Numbered from the stretch's first letter, positions 33,005 through 42,430 are shown. The stretch: 64,000 nucleotides of DNA from Kerstersia similis (GCF_965139615.1 NZ_CBCSIQ010000017.1:1-64000); one strand, 5' to 3'. Notes: generated from the sequence alone by a model not told the origin. A program made the numbers and translations.

Positions 33005-35206
33005 ATGATACAGACACCCATGAAAACTCCGCTGCGCGAAGCGCTTTGTGCTGCGATTGCAGCAGGCGCGGCAATTTATTGGCCAGCTGCGCAGGCACAG
33101 GTCAGCACGCTTGAGGCCATTACCGTACAAAGCGACGAGGGTGAGCCCAACTGGCAGAAGCTGCGCCGGAGCGAGTCCCGTGTGCGCGCCATCGGCAGCG
33201 AGCCGGAGACGGTGACGCTGGAGACCTTGCCGTCGCAGCATACGTCAGTCGTAACGCGTGATGAGCTGGATATGGTCAGCGCCATGAATACGCTGGATGT
33301 GCTGGAGCGCGTACCGGGTGTGACGATTTCCCGCACCGGCAGCCTGGATGGCACCATTGTGCTGCGGGGCATGAACAGCAGCGGCTTCCGGGTTCCGATG
33401 TTCATCAACGGAGACCGTTTCCGTGGCCGCCCGGCCTTCCAGTTCATGATGGTCGGGCCGTCGGAACTGGAGCGGGTCGAGGTGATTCGTGGGCCGGCAT
33501 CCATACGCTATGGCAGTGACGGCCTGTCGGGGATGGTGAACTTCGTGACGCGCAAGCCCAAGGGGACGCTGGGCGATACGTTCACGCTGCAAGGCGGACA
33601 GGCCGAAGTGGGCTACCGTTCCAATGGCAACGGCTTGCAGGGCAGCGTGAGCCTGGAGGCGGCGGGCAATAATTTCGATTTCATGGCCTATGTGACCGGA
33701 CGGCGTGCGCAGGATTACAAGACGCCGGCAGGCGACATTGCCAACAGTCACTACAAGACGGCGAGCGGCGGGTTTGTCGCGGGCTATATGCCCAATGCCA
33801 AGGAGCGTTATGAGTTCGGCTACCGTTATGGCGAAATCCGTGACGGCACCTCCAATGCCAGCACGAGCGATACGGCCTGGAGCCGGCGTGATCCGCTCAG
33901 CATCCACCAGCTGCGCCTGGGCTATGAAGGGACGTATGACGATTGGCTGTTCAGCCGGATAGATTCCAGCCTGTATCTGAATTTCTTCGAGTCCAAGCTG
34001 CCGTCCACGACGGTCAGCAATAATGGCAACACGATACGCACGCAGACCAGCAATGTGCGCGGGCCGAATATTTTTGGTGGCCACATCACATTTGAAACGC
34101 CCAAGAACGCTTATGGCATGGATGCCGCGTTCGGCGTGGACTTTGCCCACGATCACTGGCTGGGCAACAAGACCCGCGTGCAGGTCGAGAATGTGGCCGC
34201 AGGCACCTCGACGGATACCGGCTATCAATTGACGGGCCGCTCCATGACGCAAACCAATGTCGGTATGTTCGTGCTGGGCAACTGGGAGGCCCGGCCCGGC
34301 TGGACCTTGAATGCAGGCGGGCGTTTCGATTACTACCGCTCGGATGTGGAAATCGCCTTCCTGGAAAACGAAGCCCTGCGCCCGCTGTTTGAGGATGCCA
34401 AAAACAGCAGCACGCATGCCTGGACCGGCAGTGTCGGCACTTCGTATTTCCTGACGGAGATGGTGGAGCTGACGGCCAGCTACGGTTCGGGTTTTCGCAT
34501 GCCCTGGCACTCGCAAATGTTCAGTTCGGGCTGGAATGCCAATACCGATACCTACACCATTCCCAATCCTGGCCTGAAGCCCGAGTATTCCAACACGGCA
34601 GAAATTGGCATGCGTTTGCACATGGCCAAGGCCTTTGTGGATTTTGCCGCGTTTGACGCGCGCTACCGGAACTTCCTGGAAACCGTTCAAACCACTTACG
34701 AGGGTTCGCTGGCCAACCAGACGCGCAACGTCGGCAAGGCCCGCATCAAGGGCTTTGAGCTGGCGGGAAAATGGCAGATTGATCCACAGGTCAACCTGCA
34801 TGGCAGCGTGGCTTATGTGCATGGCACCAATCGGCGCACCGATGTGCCTCTGGTCGGCCTGGCTCCCTGGAGCGGTTCGGCAGGCGTGCAATATGTGGGC
34901 GCCAACGAGGCCTGGGCGGTAACGGGTGAAGTGCAGTACGCCAAGGGACAGAACCGCTGGGATGCGGCCAGCGAATACCGCACCGCAGGTTACGCGCTGG
35001 TCAATCTGTATGCGCAGCTGCAGCTGGACCGCCTGGGTATCAGCCCGGCCCGCAATACGCAGCTGGTGTTCGGCATCACCAATCTGTTCGACAAGGAATA
35101 CAGCTCCGCCAGTACTAGTTCGGTTGTGAACCGTCCGATGTCCGCGCTCAATCCGCTGGTATCGCCGGGGCGCAGCTTCAACCTGACGCTGCGCACCAGC
35201 TTCTGA
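33005..35206 (+). CDS. TonB-dependent outer membrane receptor (heme-receptor-like)
   Basis: 733 residues from ATG 33005; ATG 33020 (MKTPLREAL) is an alternative giving the same signal peptide ending near AAQAQ. An N-terminal plug domain begins with a TonB box (LEAITVQ) and contains ERVPGVTISRTGS and RVEVIRGPASIRYGSDGLSGMVNF; a 22-strand barrel follows and ends with an aromatic residue (LRTSF). FRMP and NPGLKPEYS resemble the FRAP and NPNL heme-binding motifs of HemR-type receptors, but are altered, so heme is likely but not certain. The stop overlaps the next gene (TGATG), making it the first cistron of a transport operon. Confidence 0.88.
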   Translation: MIQTPMKTPLREALCAAIAAGAAIYWPAAQAQVSTLEAITVQSDEGEPNWQKLRRSESRVRAIGSEPETVTLETLPSQHTSVVTRDELDMVSAMNTLDVLERVPGVTISRTGSLDGTIVLRGMNSSGFRVPMFINGDRFRGRPAFQFMMVGPSELERVEVIRGPASIRYGSDGLSGMVNFVTRKPKGTLGDTFTLQGGQAEVGYRSNGNGLQGSVSLEAAGNNFDFMAYVTGRRAQDYKTPAGDIANSHYKTASGGFVAGYMPNAKERYEFGYRYGEIRDGTSNASTSDTAWSRRDPLSIHQLRLGYEGTYDDWLFSRIDSSLYLNFFESKLPSTTVSNNGNTIRTQTSNVRGPNIFGGHITFETPKNAYGMDAAFGVDFAHDHWLGNKTRVQVENVAAGTSTDTGYQLTGRSMTQTNVGMFVLGNWEARPGWTLNAGGRFDYYRSDVEIAFLENEALRPLFEDAKNSSTHAWTGSVGTSYFLTEMVELTASYGSGFRMPWHSQMFSSGWNANTDTYTIPNPGLKPEYSNTAEIGMRLHMAKAFVDFAAFDARYRNFLETVQTTYEGSLANQTRNVGKARIKGFELAGKWQIDPQVNLHGSVAYVHGTNRRTDVPLVGLAPWSGSAGVQYVGANEAWAVTGEVQYAKGQNRWDAASEYRTAGYALVNLYAQLQLDRLGISPARNTQLVFGITNLFDKEYSSASTSSVVNRPMSALNPLVSPGRSFNLTLRTSF

Positions 35207-36339
35207 TGGCCATGACATTCACCATGCCCGGTCTTGCGCAGTCCCGGCGCCTGCGCCGGCTGGCCCTGGCGCCGGTATGGATGCTGGCCTTGCTGCAGGC
35301 GTCGCCGGGGTTGGCTCAGCCTGTGCCGGCCGCCGGCCGCATTGAAATGCAGGATATGCTGGGCCAGCCGGTCATCCTGGCAGCGCCTGTCCAGCGGGCG
35401 GTGACCTTGCCCATGCCGGCGGGATCCATGTACCTCTCCCTGGCGGGCGACACGGCACGGCTGGCCGGCATGCATCCGGATGCACATGCTTTCATGCGCC
35501 AGGGTTTGCTGGCGCGGATTTTCCCGGCAAGCAACAGTATTCGCGCCGATGTGACACGGTCAGGTTTCGTACCGAATGTGGAAACGCTGCTGCAGATCCA
35601 GCCGGATCTGGTCTGGCAGTGGGGGCATATGGGAGATGATTTGATTGCGCCTTTGCGTGGTGCCGGCCTGCCGGTGGCGGCACTGCTCTATGGCGACGAG
35701 GCCCGCACGCGCGAATGGATCCGGCTGATGGGGCAGGCCCTGGGCGCGCAAGACAAGGCGGCGGCGCAATTGGCCTGGCGCACCGATGTCGAACGCCGGA
35801 TCCGCGCGGTAACGGCCGGCATTGCCCAGGATCAGCGGCCGCGCGTGATGCTGCTGTCGCGCCATGCGCCGCAGTACACCGTCGCAGGGGGCAGCGGCAA
35901 TTTCCAGTTCGATGTGGAGCTGGCCGGCGGGCGTAATGTCGCAGCGGCCGTTGGCAATGCCAACATCGTCAATGTCGAGCAGATTCTTGCCTGGAATCCG
36001 GAAGTGCTGCTGCTGAATAATTTTGAGCCCGGCCTGACGCCGGCAACGATCTATGCCGATCCGATGCTGGCCGATCTGGATGCCGTGAAGCAGCGTCGTG
36101 TTTACAAAATTCCCGCAGCCGGCTACCGCTGGGATCCGCCCAGCCAGGAGTCGCCGCTGTACTGGCAATGGCTGAGCCTGATTCTGCATCCGTCGCGCTT
36201 TGATTGGCCTTTGCGTGAGGAAATTTCCCTGCAGTTGCAGCATTTGTATGGCTACACGGCAACGCCGGAAGATATCGACGAAGTCCTGCATGTGGCTGCC
36301 AATGCCGGTGCGCAAGGCTACGAAAGGTTTGCGCGATGA
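35206..36339 (+). CDS. Periplasmic substrate-binding protein, FecB/BtuF-type ABC importer
   Basis: 377 residues with a signal peptide (RRLALAPVWMLALLQASPGLAQ). A helical-backbone class III binding protein with the usual ETLLQIQPDLV and WNPEVLLLNN. These bind ferric siderophore, heme or cobalamin in the periplasm and deliver it to an FecCD/BtuCD permease. The ligand site is not identifiable from sequence. The start overlaps the receptor stop by 1 bp and the stop overlaps the permease start by 4 bp. Confidence 0.84.
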   Translation: MAMTFTMPGLAQSRRLRRLALAPVWMLALLQASPGLAQPVPAAGRIEMQDMLGQPVILAAPVQRAVTLPMPAGSMYLSLAGDTARLAGMHPDAHAFMRQGLLARIFPASNSIRADVTRSGFVPNVETLLQIQPDLVWQWGHMGDDLIAPLRGAGLPVAALLYGDEARTREWIRLMGQALGAQDKAAAQLAWRTDVERRIRAVTAGIAQDQRPRVMLLSRHAPQYTVAGGSGNFQFDVELAGGRNVAAAVGNANIVNVEQILAWNPEVLLLNNFEPGLTPATIYADPMLADLDAVKQRRVYKIPAAGYRWDPPSQESPLYWQWLSLILHPSRFDWPLREEISLQLQHLYGYTATPEDIDEVLHVAANAGAQGYERFAR

Positions 36340-37433
36340 GTGTTGATGTCGGAATCCGAATCGCAGGAAAACCCGCCGTGGCGCCCCGGCCAACCGGCAC
36401 ACCTGCTGCGGCCGCCTGGATCTGGCTGCTGCTAGGCGGGCTGTTGCTGGCCATGATGCTGCTGGCCCTGGCGACGGGACGCTATGCCTTGTCTCTGAGC
36501 CAGATCGGCGCCATGTTGCTGGAGCCGGTGCTGCCCGACAGATGGCTGCCGCTGCTGCCGGATATCACGGACATGCAGCGCCGCGTTCTGTGGCAGGTGC
36601 GGTTGCCGCGTATCCTGATGGCGGTGCTGGTCGGCAGCAGCCTGGCCTTGTGCGGGGCGGCATTGCAAGGGGCATTTCGCAACCCGCTGGTCGGGCCGCA
36701 GGTGCTGGGCATTTCGTCCGGCGCGGCACTGGGCGGGTGCCTGGCCATTCTGTTGTTCACCTCGCTGCCGCTCATCATGGGCAGTGCTTTCGCCGGTGGA
36801 TTGCTGGCAGTTGCGGCGGTGTATTACATGGGGCGTTCGCAAGGCCGCACCACCATGCTGATGCTGGTGCTGTCCGGCGTGGTGTGCAGTGCGTTTTTCG
36901 CGGCCTTGATTTCGCTGGTAACTTACTTCGCAGACACGAATGATTCACTGCCTGCCATTGTGTTCTGGCTGATGGGCAGTTTTGCCACGGCGTCCTATTT
37001 CAAGCTGGCAGTGATCGTGGTGCCGATGCTGGCGGGCAGCCTGTTGCTGTATGCCTTGCGCTTTCGCATCAACATTCTGTCCTTGGGGGATGAGCAGGCC
37101 AGTGCGCAAGGGGTGGCGGTGGAGCCTTTGCGCTGGGGGCTCTTGGCTTGCGTGACGCTGGTGGTCTCCGCCAGTGTGGCCGTCTCCGGCACGGTGGGCT
37201 GGGTCGGTCTGGTCGTGCCGCATTTTGCACGCATGCTGGTCGGGCCGGATCACCGGGTTCTGTTGCCAGCGTCCGCGCTGGTTGGAGGCAGCTACATGGT
37301 GATGGTTGATACCCTGGCGCGCAGTTTGAGCAGCGCCGAGATTCCGCTGGGTGTGATGACGGCCTTGATCGGCGCTCCGGTATTCGCCTGGCTATTGCGG
37401 CGTACACATGCGCGGGGATGGCGCCATGATTGA
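36336..37433 (+). CDS. FecCD/BtuC-family ABC transporter permease
   Basis: 365 residues, about 9-10 membrane helices, inner membrane. Family blocks: WQVRLPRILMAVLVGSSLALCGAALQGAFRNPLVGPQVLGISSGAALG and TVGWVGLVVPHFARMLVGPDHR, the latter being the ATPase coupling loop. It overlaps the binding protein and the ATPase genes, consistent with one complex. Confidence 0.93.
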   Translation: MSVDVGIRIAGKPAVAPRPTGTPAAAAWIWLLLGGLLLAMMLLALATGRYALSLSQIGAMLLEPVLPDRWLPLLPDITDMQRRVLWQVRLPRILMAVLVGSSLALCGAALQGAFRNPLVGPQVLGISSGAALGGCLAILLFTSLPLIMGSAFAGGLLAVAAVYYMGRSQGRTTMLMLVLSGVVCSAFFAALISLVTYFADTNDSLPAIVFWLMGSFATASYFKLAVIVVPMLAGSLLLYALRFRINILSLGDEQASAQGVAVEPLRWGLLACVTLVVSASVAVSGTVGWVGLVVPHFARMLVGPDHRVLLPASALVGGSYMVMVDTLARSLSSAEIPLGVMTALIGAPVFAWLLRRTHARGWRHD

Positions 37434-38184
37434 TGTTCGCAATCTTGATGTCCGTGTTGCCGGCCAGGGCCGGACGCTGCTGCGCGGCCTGAACCTGAGT
37501 CTGGCGGCAGGTCAGATCATGGCGGTGCTGGGCCCCAACGGACGCGGCAAGACCACGTTGCTGCGCACCTTGCTGGGCTTGTTGCCGGCAGGCGCGGGGC
37601 AGGTGCAGTTGGGCGGCCATGCGGCCTATGTGCCGCAGCAGGGGGAGTCCATGTTTCCTTACCCTGTGCTGAGCATGGTGGCCATGGGGCGCGCACGCCA
37701 TCTGCGCTGGTGGCAATCGCCAGGCAAGGCGGATATGCGCGTGGCAGAGGCTTGCCTGGAGGCGGTCGGCCTGGCAAGCATGGCGCAGTGCAGCTTTCAT
37801 GAACTGAGCGGCGGGCAAAAGCAGTTGGTGCACATCGCGCGAGCGATGGCTAGCGCCAGTCCCATCATTGTGCTGGATGAGCCGATGGCGGCGCTGGATT
37901 TGCGCAATCAGGATCTCGTGCTGGGAATCCTGGCGCGGCTGGCACGCGAACAGCAGCTTTGCATCGTTTTTTCCACCCATAGCCCCCAGCACGCGCTGCA
38001 TATCGCGGATCAGACCTTGCTGCTCTATCCGGACAGCTGCGAGGCCGGGCCGACCGCGCTGATGTGCGGGCCGGAGCGCTTGGGGCGGGTCTATCAAATG
38101 CCCGTGGCCCTGGGGCAGGCGCAGGACGCGGCAGGGCGGCTGGTGCTGGGTGTGATCCCCTTGTTCCAAGGAGCAGAGGCATGA
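37426..38184 (+). CDS. ABC transporter ATP-binding protein (FecE/BtuD type)
   Basis: 252 residues from ATG 37426 (the frame opens at 37408). Walker A GPNGRGKTT, Q-loop VPQQGE, signature LSGGQKQL, Walker B IIVLDEP and the switch histidine FSTHS are all present, so the enzyme should hydrolyse ATP. It is the cytosolic motor of the adjacent permease. Overlaps the permease stop and the next gene's start (ATGA). Confidence 0.93.
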   Translation: MIDVRNLDVRVAGQGRTLLRGLNLSLAAGQIMAVLGPNGRGKTTLLRTLLGLLPAGAGQVQLGGHAAYVPQQGESMFPYPVLSMVAMGRARHLRWWQSPGKADMRVAEACLEAVGLASMAQCSFHELSGGQKQLVHIARAMASASPIIVLDEPMAALDLRNQDLVLGILARLAREQQLCIVFSTHSPQHALHIADQTLLLYPDSCEAGPTALMCGPERLGRVYQMPVALGQAQDAAGRLVLGVIPLFQGAEA

Positions 38185-38792
38185 AACGTGTGGCCTATCT
38201 CAACAGCCGCCAGGGCAGCGGGCCTGAAGCCCTGACGGGCGGGTCCGCCGCCAGGGTGGAAAATCTTTATCTTTATGACCTGGAAACGGATGCCGCCGGG
38301 ACTTTGGCCAACTGGCGAGCCCTGCTGATTCCGGCCAATGCCGATCAGCGCTTCCTGATGACGTTGCGGCCGCAGCTGGAGCAATGGTTGCTGGCAGGCG
38401 GCACGATGGTCATCAATGGCCATATCGCCTATCCCTTCCTGCGCTGGCTGCAGCCGTTTGAAGTGCAAACCTGTCCAGGGCTGGCGGGTTTGCAGGTTGC
38501 ACGGGGGGAGCGGCATCCTGTGTTCGACGGCGTGGACGCGGAGCATCTGACGTATCGCCGGGGCGTGGCGGGTTTTTATGCCCGTGGCGCGAATCCGCCG
38601 CCGCCGGACGCCCGGGTGCTCAATACGCTGGGCCCGGACAGCCAGCCCATCGACTGGTTGCTGTCCCTGCCAGGAGGCGGTCGTTTGCTGGTGCATTCCG
38701 GCAATGATCTCTGGATGTATGCGAACGGGCAGGACTCCGCGGCGCGTATCGTGCCGCAATTGCTCGCTTGGCTGGCGATGGGAGCAAACTGA
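38181..38792 (+). CDS. Class I amidotransferase-fold protein of unknown function
   Basis: 203 residues. Begins KRVAYLNSRQGSG and has LLIPANADQRFLMTLRPQLEQWLLAGGTMVINGH, the layout of the class I glutamine amidotransferase or ThuA-like flavodoxin fold; no clear nucleophile cysteine at the elbow (the matching position reads NGH). Ends with VHSGNDLWMYANGQDSAARIVPQLLAWL. It is coupled to the ATPase gene by a 4-bp overlap and is followed by a second protein of the same fold. A role with the importer is inferred; the molecular function is unknown. Confidence 0.6.
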   Translation: MKRVAYLNSRQGSGPEALTGGSAARVENLYLYDLETDAAGTLANWRALLIPANADQRFLMTLRPQLEQWLLAGGTMVINGHIAYPFLRWLQPFEVQTCPGLAGLQVARGERHPVFDGVDAEHLTYRRGVAGFYARGANPPPPDARVLNTLGPDSQPIDWLLSLPGGGRLLVHSGNDLWMYANGQDSAARIVPQLLAWLAMGAN

Positions 38793-39463
38793 TGTCATTC
38801 CTTTCCGAAATCCGTCCTCTGGCCGGGCAGGGGCCGCAGCGCGCTCCTGTCATTGCCGCGCTGGATGCCGGCACCTACTACCACCATCGGACATTCCGGA
38901 CGCCGGCATTGGCGGCGTGCCTGGATGCCATCGTCTATGTGCGGGATCTCGATGCTGCGGCGCTGGCGTCATGCGATATCTTCATCGTGTCCTGTGCTTC
39001 GCCCGTGGACCAGCTGGTGCGTGTCCGTCGTTTGTTCCACGACTTCTTGCAACAGGGCAAGACGCTGGTTGTCATGGGCGGCAACGGCGCCGAACAATGG
39101 CTGGACGGCGTGCAGTATGTGCATAGTCCGGTCAATTTCTGGTGGTGGAAAGAGCCAGGTGCCGATTCCGGCCTGCGCCTGGCCGCACCGGAGCACGAGT
39201 TGTTCCGCCACATCACGCTGGCTGATGCCACCTGGCATCAGCATGGCGCGTATCTCCCGCCGCCCGGGGCGGTGTCATTGATCGACAAGGCGGGTGTCGG
39301 CTCCGTGCTGTATGACGACTGCCGTTCAACACCCGGCCGCCTGATCCTGAGCTCGCTGGATCCGATGTACCACCATGGTAGCCACTTCATGCCTGCGACG
39401 ACGCGTTTTCTGCATGGGTTTCTACCCTGGCTGAAGCGGCAGTCTCTTCCCATGCGCGAGTAG
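38792..39463 (+). CDS. Second amidotransferase-fold protein of unknown function
   Basis: 223 residues from ATG 38792, overlapping the previous stop (TGATG). It shares the fold outline: VRRLFHDFLQQGKTLVVMGGNGAEQWLDGVQ at the position of the nucleophile elbow (GNG instead of GxCxG), and ATWHQHGAYLPPPGAVSLIDK and GRLILSSLDPMYHHGSHF at the C-terminal half. The pair looks like a tandem duplication that diverged. Not recognised as a named family. Confidence 0.55.
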   Translation: MSFLSEIRPLAGQGPQRAPVIAALDAGTYYHHRTFRTPALAACLDAIVYVRDLDAAALASCDIFIVSCASPVDQLVRVRRLFHDFLQQGKTLVVMGGNGAEQWLDGVQYVHSPVNFWWWKEPGADSGLRLAAPEHELFRHITLADATWHQHGAYLPPPGAVSLIDKAGVGSVLYDDCRSTPGRLILSSLDPMYHHGSHFMPATTRFLHGFLPWLKRQSLPMRE

Positions 39464-39599
39464 TCCCGGCCAGGGGCGTCGTCGTCCATTCCCCTTGTTG
39501 CCTGTATCGGGGCCGTGTGCGCCTGCATGCGTCCCCATGTCGTCTGTCGCTCCGGCGCAGGCTTTTCCCTTGCTGTTTTCCATGTTTCCTGGAGTGTTT

Positions 39600-40160
39600 A
39601 TGCAGACCGAAATTTCTGCTGCCGCCGTTTTCCCCAATGTGTATGTCGTGCAGGTCATGGGGGAAGAAAGCGTGCTGGATATCCCCTTTGACGCTGTCGC
39701 CGCCTACCATGGGCAGGGGGCGCTGGCGATGTTGGCGGTGACCTATATGGGGATGTATGGCGCGTTGGCACGCGTGTCCGGCGATTTGCCCGGCCGTGCA
39801 GAGCTGCGAGTCGTGAGCGGCCACCCTGGGCCGGGCGTGCGCGATGCCTTCGAGTTCATTGCGCGCGTGGTGACGCGTGGCTGTTATCAGGTGGATACCA
39901 GCCTGCCCTGGGCACGGTACAGTCTGGATGGCGCCCGTTCATACAGCTTCGTTTTGTCCTGCCGTGGGCAGGAGATACGCGCTGTATTGCGCGAGGGCGT
40001 GTTGCCGCCGGCATTCTTCGAACTGCTTGCGTCGCGGCAGCCGGGGGACGCGGAATCCTTCCGTTTGTTGCGCCGGAAACTCGCCCATGAAATTCTTGTT
40101 CAAGCCCCCGAAAAGCTGTTCGATTTCACGCTGCTGGAAAGTGCCGGATCCAGCGTCTGA
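39600..40160 (+). CDS. Uncharacterised protein, possibly FmdE-like
   Basis: 186 residues from ATG 39600 with TGGAG upstream. A central block (IPFDAVAAYHGQGALAMLAVTY, then SGHPGPGVRDAFEFIARVV) is reminiscent of the FmdE fold (HGHxCPG and DAIQxLTG), with altered ligands. FmdE-like proteins are often beside FecCD-type importers. No signal peptide is seen. Separated from the importer genes by 136 bp, so it may be in the same operon. Family call is weak. Confidence 0.4.
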   Translation: MQTEISAAAVFPNVYVVQVMGEESVLDIPFDAVAAYHGQGALAMLAVTYMGMYGALARVSGDLPGRAELRVVSGHPGPGVRDAFEFIARVVTRGCYQVDTSLPWARYSLDGARSYSFVLSCRGQEIRAVLREGVLPPAFFELLASRQPGDAESFRLLRRKLAHEILVQAPEKLFDFTLLESAGSSV

Positions 40161-40511
40161 GCGGCTTTCAGGCGGTTTTAGAGGCATGCGTCATCCTAGT
40201 GCAACGCTGCATGAAAACGGTGGATTTTGTTTCATATAGTTTCATCTCAGGGAAAGCTGAGAATAACCCTTGAACCATAATGGCAGGACTTCGCTGCTCT
40301 TCGGAGCACGAAGCTTGCCGTGTTTTTCCGCGTCCGCCGGGTGCCGGTGGAATGTTGTCATACCGTATGGGCCGGTGCCTGTTGCACCGCCTATTTTGCA
40401 GCAATGTTCGTTCTTCGCTTTCCGCGCCATGCGTGGACGGAAAGCGGAGCCATGCGCGCGGCCTCCTGGCTGGCGCGACGCGTTTCATGCCTTTATTCCG
40501 GTGAGTTGACC
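40161..40511. other. Intergenic region upstream of gadC
   Basis: 351 bp with no convincing gene. It contains AT-rich tracts (TGGATTTTGTTTCATATAG near 40215) that could serve as a promoter for gadC, and no clear terminator for the preceding gene. Confidence 0.4.
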
Positions 40512-42062
40512 ATGACTGATGTGAAAAAGACAGGTGTCACTGCCAAGCAGCTTTCCTTGCTGGGCTTCTTCTCCATCACTGCTTCCATGGTGATGGCACC
40601 CTATGAATATCCCACCTTTGCAACCTCAGGCTTCAGCCTGGTGTTCTTCCTGGTGCTGGGCGGTTTGCTCTGGTTTATTCCCGTCGGCCTATGTTCGGCG
40701 GAAATGGCAACCGTCAAAGGATGGGAAGAGGGCGGTGTATTCACCTGGGTATCCAATACCTTGGGTGAAAAATGGGGGTTTGCCGCGATCATGTTCGGCT
40801 ACCTGCAGATCGCCGTCGGTTTCGTGACGATGCTCTACTTTGTGCTCGGCGCGCTTTCCTACATCCTGGCGTGGCCGGCACTGAATCAGGATCCGGTGAC
40901 CAAAACCATCGGGGCGCTGATCATCCTCTGGGCGCTGGCCATTACCCAGTTTGGCGGTACCAAGTACACGGCGCGTATTGCCAAGGTCGGGTTCTTCGGC
41001 GGGATCTTGCTGCCGGTCTTCATCCTGGTTTGCCTGTCCATCAGCTATCTGATGAGCGGTGCGCCTTTGCAGATCGAGTTCACCTCCGAAACCTTCTTCC
41101 CGGATCTGACCCAACTGGGCACGCTGGTGGTGTTCGTGGCCTTCATCCTGAGCTACATGGGGGTGGAAGCATCGGCGACGCACGTCAATGAAATGGCCAA
41201 TCCCGGCCGGGATTATCCGCTGGCAATTTTCATCCTGATGATTGCGGCCATTCTGCTCAGCTCGATCGGCGGCCTGTCTGTTGCAGCCGTGATCCCGCTG
41301 GACAAGATCAACCTGTCCGCCGGTGTGGTGCAAACCTTTGAAGTGCTGATCCTGCATCATGGCCCCAACCTGGAATGGGCGGTGCGTGGTGTTGCTGCGC
41401 TGCTGGTGCTGGGCGTGCTGGCTGAAATCGCTTCCTGGATCGTTGGCCCGTCGCGTGGTCTGTTCGTGGCAGCACAGCGCGGCATTCTGCCTGCCGGCCT
41501 GGCCAAAGTGAACAAGAACCAGGTGCCGGTCAATCTGGTGATCACGCAATTGCTGATCTCCACCGTGGCCATCATCGTGCTGACCAACGTTGGCGGCGGC
41601 AACAACATGTCCTTCCTGGTTGCCATGTCTCTGACAGTGGTGATTTACCTGAGCAGCTATTTCATGCTGTTCCTGGGTTACATCCAACTGATTCGCAAGC
41701 AAGGCAACCTGGAGCGTGGTTTCTCGGTTCCTGGCGGCAAGGGCTTCAAGCTGATCATGGCCATCGTCGGTTTCGTGGTCTCGGTGTTCGCTTTCTGCAT
41801 CTCCTTTGTTCCGCCCAGCACGCTGCCGTCGGCTGCGGATGGGAAGATCTACGTGACGCTGCTGGCGGTAAGCTTCATCGTGGTGTTCCTGGTGCCGTTC
41901 GTGATCTATGCCCTGCATAACAAGCATGGCAAGAAGCTGAGTGTGAAGTTGGTGCCGGTGACGACCGATAACGCGCCGGATGGGCACTTCTTCATCCGTC
42001 CGCGTGGCCGTGCAACGCACCATCTGGTTCCGGATGATTCACAGCCGCAAGACAAGAGCTGA
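40512..42062 (+). CDS. gadC: Glutamate:GABA antiporter
   Basis: 516 residues from ATG 40512; E. coli GadC is 511. Strong block-by-block match to GadC: LGFFSITASMVMAPYEYPTF, FIPVGLCSAEMATVKGWEEGG, TQFGGTKYTARIAKVGFF, SYMGVEASATHVNEMANPGRDYPLA, IVGPSRGLFVAAQRG and NNMSFLVAMSLTVVIYL. The C-terminal tail (NAPDGHFF, then PRGRATHHLVPDDS) matches the pH-gating plug of GadC. In E. coli it exports GABA for glutamate in acid resistance. No gadB is in the window. Confidence 0.92.
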   Translation: MTDVKKTGVTAKQLSLLGFFSITASMVMAPYEYPTFATSGFSLVFFLVLGGLLWFIPVGLCSAEMATVKGWEEGGVFTWVSNTLGEKWGFAAIMFGYLQIAVGFVTMLYFVLGALSYILAWPALNQDPVTKTIGALIILWALAITQFGGTKYTARIAKVGFFGGILLPVFILVCLSISYLMSGAPLQIEFTSETFFPDLTQLGTLVVFVAFILSYMGVEASATHVNEMANPGRDYPLAIFILMIAAILLSSIGGLSVAAVIPLDKINLSAGVVQTFEVLILHHGPNLEWAVRGVAALLVLGVLAEIASWIVGPSRGLFVAAQRGILPAGLAKVNKNQVPVNLVITQLLISTVAIIVLTNVGGGNNMSFLVAMSLTVVIYLSSYFMLFLGYIQLIRKQGNLERGFSVPGGKGFKLIMAIVGFVVSVFAFCISFVPPSTLPSAADGKIYVTLLAVSFIVVFLVPFVIYALHNKHGKKLSVKLVPVTTDNAPDGHFFIRPRGRATHHLVPDDSQPQDKS

Positions 42063-42086
42063 TAGTTTCTGATCTTCTGCGGGCTG

Positions 42087-42134
42087 CGGCTGCGGAGACT
42101 CCCGATACAGGGAGGATCCGCAGCCGTTCTGTTT
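42087..42134 (+). terminator. Rho-independent terminator of gadC
   Basis: CGGCTGCGGA (42087-42096) pairs perfectly with TCCGCAGCCG (42117-42126), with an inner CTCCC/GGGAG stem in the loop, followed by TTCTGTTT. It starts 25 bp after the gadC stop. Confidence 0.78.
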
Positions 42135-42178
42135 GTGGTGCGTGGCAGGTCTGGCCCTGCGATGCAGCCGGGGGGCGA

Positions 42179-42430
42179 TCAATCGGGTTGCTCGGCTTGC
42201 CAGGGGGCCGGCTTGAAGAACGGTTCGCGTGACAGCAGCCGTACACCGGCGGGCGTGCTTTCCACGATGCGGCGTTCTCCGTCTTCGATCAGCAGCTCGA
42301 GCTGATAGCCGTCGGCAAGGGGGAAGCGGCTGGCAATGTCGGCAATGGCATCGCGCGACCAGGATACTGCCGATTCAAAATGTCCCAGCAGCTTGCCGTG
42401 ACGCTGGATGATAAGGCGATAAGTGTGCAT
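42179..42430 (-). CDS. Small hypothetical protein
   Basis: 83 residues, not recognised; begins MHTYRLIIQRHGKLLGHFES and ends PFFKPAPWQAEQPD. Even amphipathic composition and matched codon use suggest a real cytosolic protein. It is convergent to gadC behind its terminator. Ribosome site is poor. Confidence 0.5.
   Translation of the reverse strand: MHTYRLIIQRHGKLLGHFESAVSWSRDAIADIASRFPLADGYQLELLIEDGERRIVESTPAGVRLLSREPFFKPAPWQAEQPD

Noticed and set aside
33245..35218. Long minus-strand frame opposite the TonB receptor
   Set aside because: Shadow of the receptor gene; codon bias artefact.
37426..38184. Arg in Walker A (GPNGRGKTT) as an inactivating change
   Set aside because: That position is variable in the GxNGxGKT motif; all other ATPase motifs are intact.
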